Assembly: GCA_024239075.1 (NCBI GenBank) | Contig: JANBVI010000042.1 | Coordinates: 1 to 45,933 of the forward strand | DNA: 45,933 bases | Reading direction: 5' to 3' | Source of the DNA: Fischerella sp. CENA71 | Lineage (GTDB): Bacteria; Cyanobacteriota; Cyanobacteriia; Cyanobacteriales; Nostocaceae | In this document: piece by piece, positions 42,424 to 45,933 of the stretch | Layout: every line of letters begins with the position of its first letter | Numbering within the stretch: the first letter of the stretch is position 1 | Position numbers and translations under genes: made by a program | Notes under the pieces: generated by a model | What the model was told of the DNA's origin: nothing | Database searches by the model: none | What the model saw: only the letters and a program-made list of their open reading frames with translations

Positions 42424-43680
42424 CTAACCCCAGCTAACAACTTGGGTAGAGTTTTGAGATTCAAGGGTAACTCGATGACCCAGTTGTTCCAGTCGTTTGA
42501 CCAATCTTTTAGTCATTGTTTCTGGACGCTGTTGATCAAAATAGTTGGCTCCTAATTCCCGATACGGCTCATGACGCTGAATAACATGGTAAGCAATGAC
42601 CAAAATCGAATGAGCAACCGCCATTGTAGCCCGTTTTTTACCACGCCTAGCCTAGCAGCAATGCGACGATATTGAGCAGCAAGATAAGTACGAGAGCGAG
42701 ATGCAACATGGGCTGATTGCATCAATCCAGAACGAAGAGTTTGGTTGCCTTTACGAGTTTTGCCCGAAAGCTGTTTACCTGCACTTTCATAATTACCTGG
42801 AGCCAGTCCTGCCCAAGCAGCCAAATGAGAAGCACTGGGGAAACGACTCATGTCAACGCCAATTTCTGAAACAATCATTTCTGCGGTTTGCCGTCCTACA
42901 CCAGGAATGGTGTCCAGAAGTTCGACTACAGGTTCAAAAGGGTCACAGTAGCGTTGAATTTCCGATATCATTACGGGCAATGGTTTCATCTAAATTATCA
43001 AGTTGGCAAAGCAGTTCAGCCAAAATAAATCTTTGATGAGGTCGTACTCTTCCTTCTAAAGCCTGTATAAGTTCTTCCCGTTTGCTACGAAGTCGCCCTT
43101 TGGCCAATTCTGCCATGACTGCTGAGTCAGTTTGTCCCGCAACAATTGCATCCAGAATGGCACGTCCAGATACTCCCATAACATCTGAGACTACAGATGC
43201 TAGTTTTATGTTGGCTCCTTCTAGTACCTTTTGAATTCGGTTAACTAGGTTTACCCGCTCACGAACAAAGTTTGTCCGGTGACGAGTTAGATCACGCAGG
43301 TCTCTTTGGGCAATTGGGGGTATAAAACTTGGCCGCAAAAGTCCATGTTGCAGTAATTCAGCAATCCATTGAGAATCTTTGACATCTGTCTTGCGTCCTG
43401 GTACAGCTTTGATGTGTTGGGCATTCACTAGCATCACTTCAAAGCTAGCTTCTAGAATGTTGAAGACTGGTTTCCAGTATTCTCCTGTGCTTTCCATCGC
43501 TACGTGCGTACATTCCCTAGCTAATAACCAGTCAGACAGTTTCAACAACTCCCCTGTCATTGTGGTAAAGGTTTGAGTCTCTTTGTGCCATCCCCCTTGT
43601 GGAGATGGAGTAATGGTACAGGCAACTACTGTCTTCTTATGTACGTCTAATCCAGCACATCGGGGATGAATGACTTCCAT
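42424..43680 (-). pseudogene. IS110-family transposase with at least two frameshifts
   Basis: Starts MEVIHPRCAGLDVHKKTVVA with the first acidic residue of the DEDD domain; MESTGEYWKPVFNILE and GRKTDVKDSQWIAELL follow. The frame breaks near 42960 after LDETIAR and resumes with EIQRYCDPF and the C-terminal DTIPGVGRQTAEMIVSEIG and ASHLAAWAGLAPGNYESAGK. A second break at 42646-42655 is a 5-bp tandem duplication (CCTAG CCTAG); removing it restores ARRGKKRATMAVAHSILVI. The end is at 42424. The enzyme is not functional as it stands. Confidence 0.9.
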
Positions 43681-43860
43681 GATTCTTCTCCCTCATTCAC
43701 TTTAGACGACTGGCATGGACACCTGAGTGTCAAACTCTGACTTGCGTGCTCTCCCAGTCGGGGGCGACAGTTGCTGGTGCTTGAAGGTATCCAGGTCAGA
43801 CTGTTGGGCAGGCTCTTAGCACCAAGGATCTTCGACCTCTTTACCAGTCTTAATAGCAAA
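43681..43860 (-). other. Upstream non-coding end of the IS110 element, possible bridge-RNA region
   Basis: IS110 elements are known to encode a guide (bridge) RNA in the non-coding end next to the transposase gene. Here about 180 non-coding bases precede the transposase start. On the minus strand GGTGCT and AGCACC can pair around a 36-base loop (about 43770-43820). The assignment follows from position and family knowledge only. Confidence 0.35.
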
Positions 43861-43926
43861 TGTATCTTATTTTCATGCGTGCTGGTGTACGCAGTTCATG
43901 GCGACTGTTGGCGAATTCGGAAACGC

Positions 43927-44362
43927 CTATGCGCTTGTAGTTAATTCAGCAATGAAACGATTGAGAGCTTTAAGTGCAGCTTTGTATCCAGTGGCTTGCT
44001 TACCTAACTTCAGTTCCAACTTTTAGGCGATCGCGTAAAGCTTCAAGTGCTTCTAGTTGGGGCAGTAAGGCGGTTGAGGTTTGAGTATTCTCATCATTCG
44101 GTGTATTACACGGTTGAAAGGAATCTGCCACCCATGTATTACTTGGTAGAATTTGTGATTCATCCCGTGTAATACTTGGTAAAGTATTGTCCCGCACAAT
44201 TTGTTCTAAATAGTCAGCACGAGTTTTGCCGTTGCATTCTGCTGCAATACCCAAAGTCTTCCAGGTTTCCGAGGTTAGTCTCAGGGAGCGAACTAAACGA
44301 TAGTCGTCGTAATGAAGTGCAAACTTTCCCTGAATATCCCGTTTCATTTTTGTTAATACCAT
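43927..44362 (-). pseudogene. Small cyanobacterial hypothetical protein, C-terminally frameshifted
   Basis: From ATG 44362 (or 44347) the frame encodes 120 residues starting MVLTKMKRDIQGKFALHYDD, with RSLRLTSETWKTLGIAAECN and RADYLEQIVRDN, a ribbon-helix-helix-like or small regulatory type N-terminus. It stops at 44000, but a one-base shift near 44005 opens GKQATGYKAALKALNRFIAE down to 43927, which looks like the natural C-terminus. The gene is therefore probably broken by one base. Function unknown. Confidence 0.55.
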
Positions 44363-44433
44363 GTATTACAACGATAGTGTAGAACATAAAATGGTGATGT
44401 AGTAAACTTAGTCGCGCTCTGGAGGAAAGTTTT

Positions 44434-45933
44434 ATGTCAATGCAGCCTCAAAGTATTCCTCCGGTTCCCCCAGATACTGAAGCTGTAGCGCGTGCAGCTT
44501 TTCCAAAAGGCAACATCTATGTTTTACTGCGCGACAACTTGGGCAGCATTTATTCTGATGAAGTGTTTACAGCGTTGTTTTCTAAGCGGGGACAGCCAGC
44601 AGAATCACCGTGGCGGCTGGCTTTAATCAGCATCATGCAGTTTGTGGAAAATTTATCTGACCGTCAAGCCGCAGACGCGGTGCGTTCCCGAATTGATTGG
44701 AAATATGCTTTAAGCTTGCCAATGACCGTTCCTGGGTTTGATTTTTCGATTCTGAGCGAATTTCGCCAGCGATTAATTTCTGCTGATGCAGAACAATTGT
44801 TGTTGGATAAGCTCTTGGAGCGATTACGGGATTTGGGATTACTCAAACGAGAGCGACAGAGAACTGACTCGACCCATATTCTCGCAGTTGTTCGTAACCT
44901 CAATCGCTTAGAAACATTGGGTGAGACGTTGCGAGCAGCACTCAATAGTTTAGCTACTGTAGCACCAGACTGGTTAATGAACCACCTTCACTCAGACTGG
45001 TTTGACCGTTATAGCCGCCGGATAGAAAATTACCGATTGCCGAAGTTGGATAGTGAGCGGGAGGCTTTGGGGAACTTAATCGGAAAGGATGGATTTGCAT
45101 TATTGAATGCCATTTATGCTATAGAAGCACCCGAATGGTTACGCCAGATCAAGGCTGTAGAAATCTTGAGGCAAGTTTGGGTACAACAGTTTTATGCTCA
45201 AGCGTGAAGAAGGTATTGTGCAATGGCGTACAACAATCATATATGCCACCTTCAACAATTGCTATTCACTCGCCTTATGATGTTGAGGCACATTACAGTA
45301 GTAAGCGTAGCGTTGACTGGGTGGGATATAAAACCCATGTGACGGAAACTTGTGGTGAGGATTGTCCTCACTTGATTACTCAAGTTTATACTACCTTGTC
45401 TACGGTAACAGATGATGCTGCGGTTGAACCTATCCATCAAGGCCTAGAAGAAAGATCATTACTACCAAACGAGCATTTAATGGACACTGGCTATGTAACG
45501 GCAGAACATCTTGTTAATAGCCGCACTCAGTATGATGTAGAAATTATTGGCCCAGTTCGTAGTGACCCTAGTTGGCAAGCGCGTAATCACCCGAAGTTTG
45601 CTGCTGACCAGTTTAAGTTTGATTGGGAGAACCAAGTAGCTACTTGTCCTATGGGGCAGCAGAGTGTGACTTGGCTACCTGAAATCGACAAGCGCGGACA
45701 GCCAATTATTGATATTCGATTTCCTACTGCCGCTTGTCGAGCTTGCCGAGTTCGCCGCCGTTGCACACGTTCAAAAAAAGATCCTCGTGGGCTGACTATT
45801 CGCACTCAAGCCTTTCACACAGCACTGCAAACTCGTCGTCAATCCCAAGAAACACCTGAATTTCTCAAAATTTACCACCACCGCGCGGGGATAGAAGCTA
45901 CTTTGTCTCAAGGAACCAGACGTACTTGTTTAC
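44434..45933 (+). pseudogene. IS1182-family transposase, frameshifted, cut by window edge
   Basis: GGAGGAAAG precedes ATG 44434. The N-terminal domain is intact (RDNLGSIYSDEVFTALFSKR, ENLSDRQAADAVRSRIDWKY, QRTDSTHILAVVRNLNRLE with the catalytic DST). The frame ends at TGA 45205-45207; REEGIVQWRTT lies in a second frame and, after another shift near 45238, the rest (HSPYDVEAHYSSKRSVDWVG through YHHRAGIEATLSQGTRR) is open to the end of the window. So at least two lesions lie within about 35 bases. The Cys-rich CRACRVRRRC part is typical of the family. Confidence 0.88.

Overview
The window looks like DNA from a filamentous, probably heterocystous cyanobacterium (Nostocales). Evidence: many HIP1 octamers (GCGATCGC), heptanucleotide tandem repeats of the GGGAGCA type, cyanobacterial families (HPP nitrite-transporter-like protein, beta-carbonic anhydrase, DUF5996) and IS-rich, pseudogene-rich junctions. 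It is a CRISPR-Cas island: three CRISPR arrays and three sets of cas effector genes in about 38 kb, with degraded mobile elements between and around them.

Layout. 1-2 kb: a C-terminal gene fragment, a DUF5996 gene and a CoA-binding-domain gene. 2.1-11.5 kb: a complete type I system of the MYXAN/Dev kind (cas6-cas3-cas8-cas7-cas5-[cas4-cas1 fusion]-cas2) followed by array 1 (8 repeats of 36 bp). Four degenerate copies of the array 1 repeat lie outside the array: three upstream of cas6 and one between cas5 and cas4-cas1. 11.5-16.3 kb: beta-carbonic anhydrase, a small-RNA-like element, a broken IS5-type element that cut an NmrA-like gene, a decayed AraC regulator, an HPP membrane protein and a nuclease remnant lying between two hairpin elements. 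16.4-30.6 kb: a divergent WYL-type regulator (TIGR03985-like), then a tightly overlapping operon: CARF-nuclease, HD-less Cas10 with GGDD, Cas7, Csx10-like, double Cas7, csx19 (broken), Cas7 with insertion, and a Cas3 with its HD domain at the C-terminus (frameshifted). This matches a type III-D system of the III-Dv kind. 30.7-40.3 kb: array 2 (15 repeats), a second complete type I set (cas8-cas7-cas5-cas6-cas4-cas1-cas2) and array 3 (14 repeats). Arrays 2 and 3 have near-identical 204-bp leaders and related repeats. 40.3-45.9 kb: a dnaB remnant carrying another hairpin element, a cupin, a thioredoxin, a second copy of the small-RNA-like element, a broken IS110 transposase, a broken small gene and a broken IS1182-type transposase.

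How the genes work together (inference). The MYXAN-type set makes and uses crRNAs from array 1. The second type I set supplies adaptation (Cas4/1/2) and Cas6 for arrays 2 and 3. The type III genes have no cas1, cas2 or cas6 of their own and probably use the same crRNAs. The only Cas3 for the second type I set sits at the end of the type III operon, so the two are probably coupled. Cas10 GGDD plus the CARF-nuclease implies cyclic-oligoadenylate signalling.

Most unusual signals: (1) a family of three ~120-bp hairpin elements whose 17-19 bp outer stems are perfectly or almost perfectly paired but unrelated in sequence, around a shared TTGAG(A/C)CAAA motif; (2) a sharp switch of repeat 3' end (crRNA handle) inside array 2; (3) degenerate repeats placed inside the MYXAN-type cas operon; (4) two copies of a small-RNA-like element with covarying terminator stems and an inverted upstream palindrome; (5) lesions in csx19 and cas3 of the type III/type I complex. 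All assignments come from reading the sequence and from memory of the families; no database search was run.
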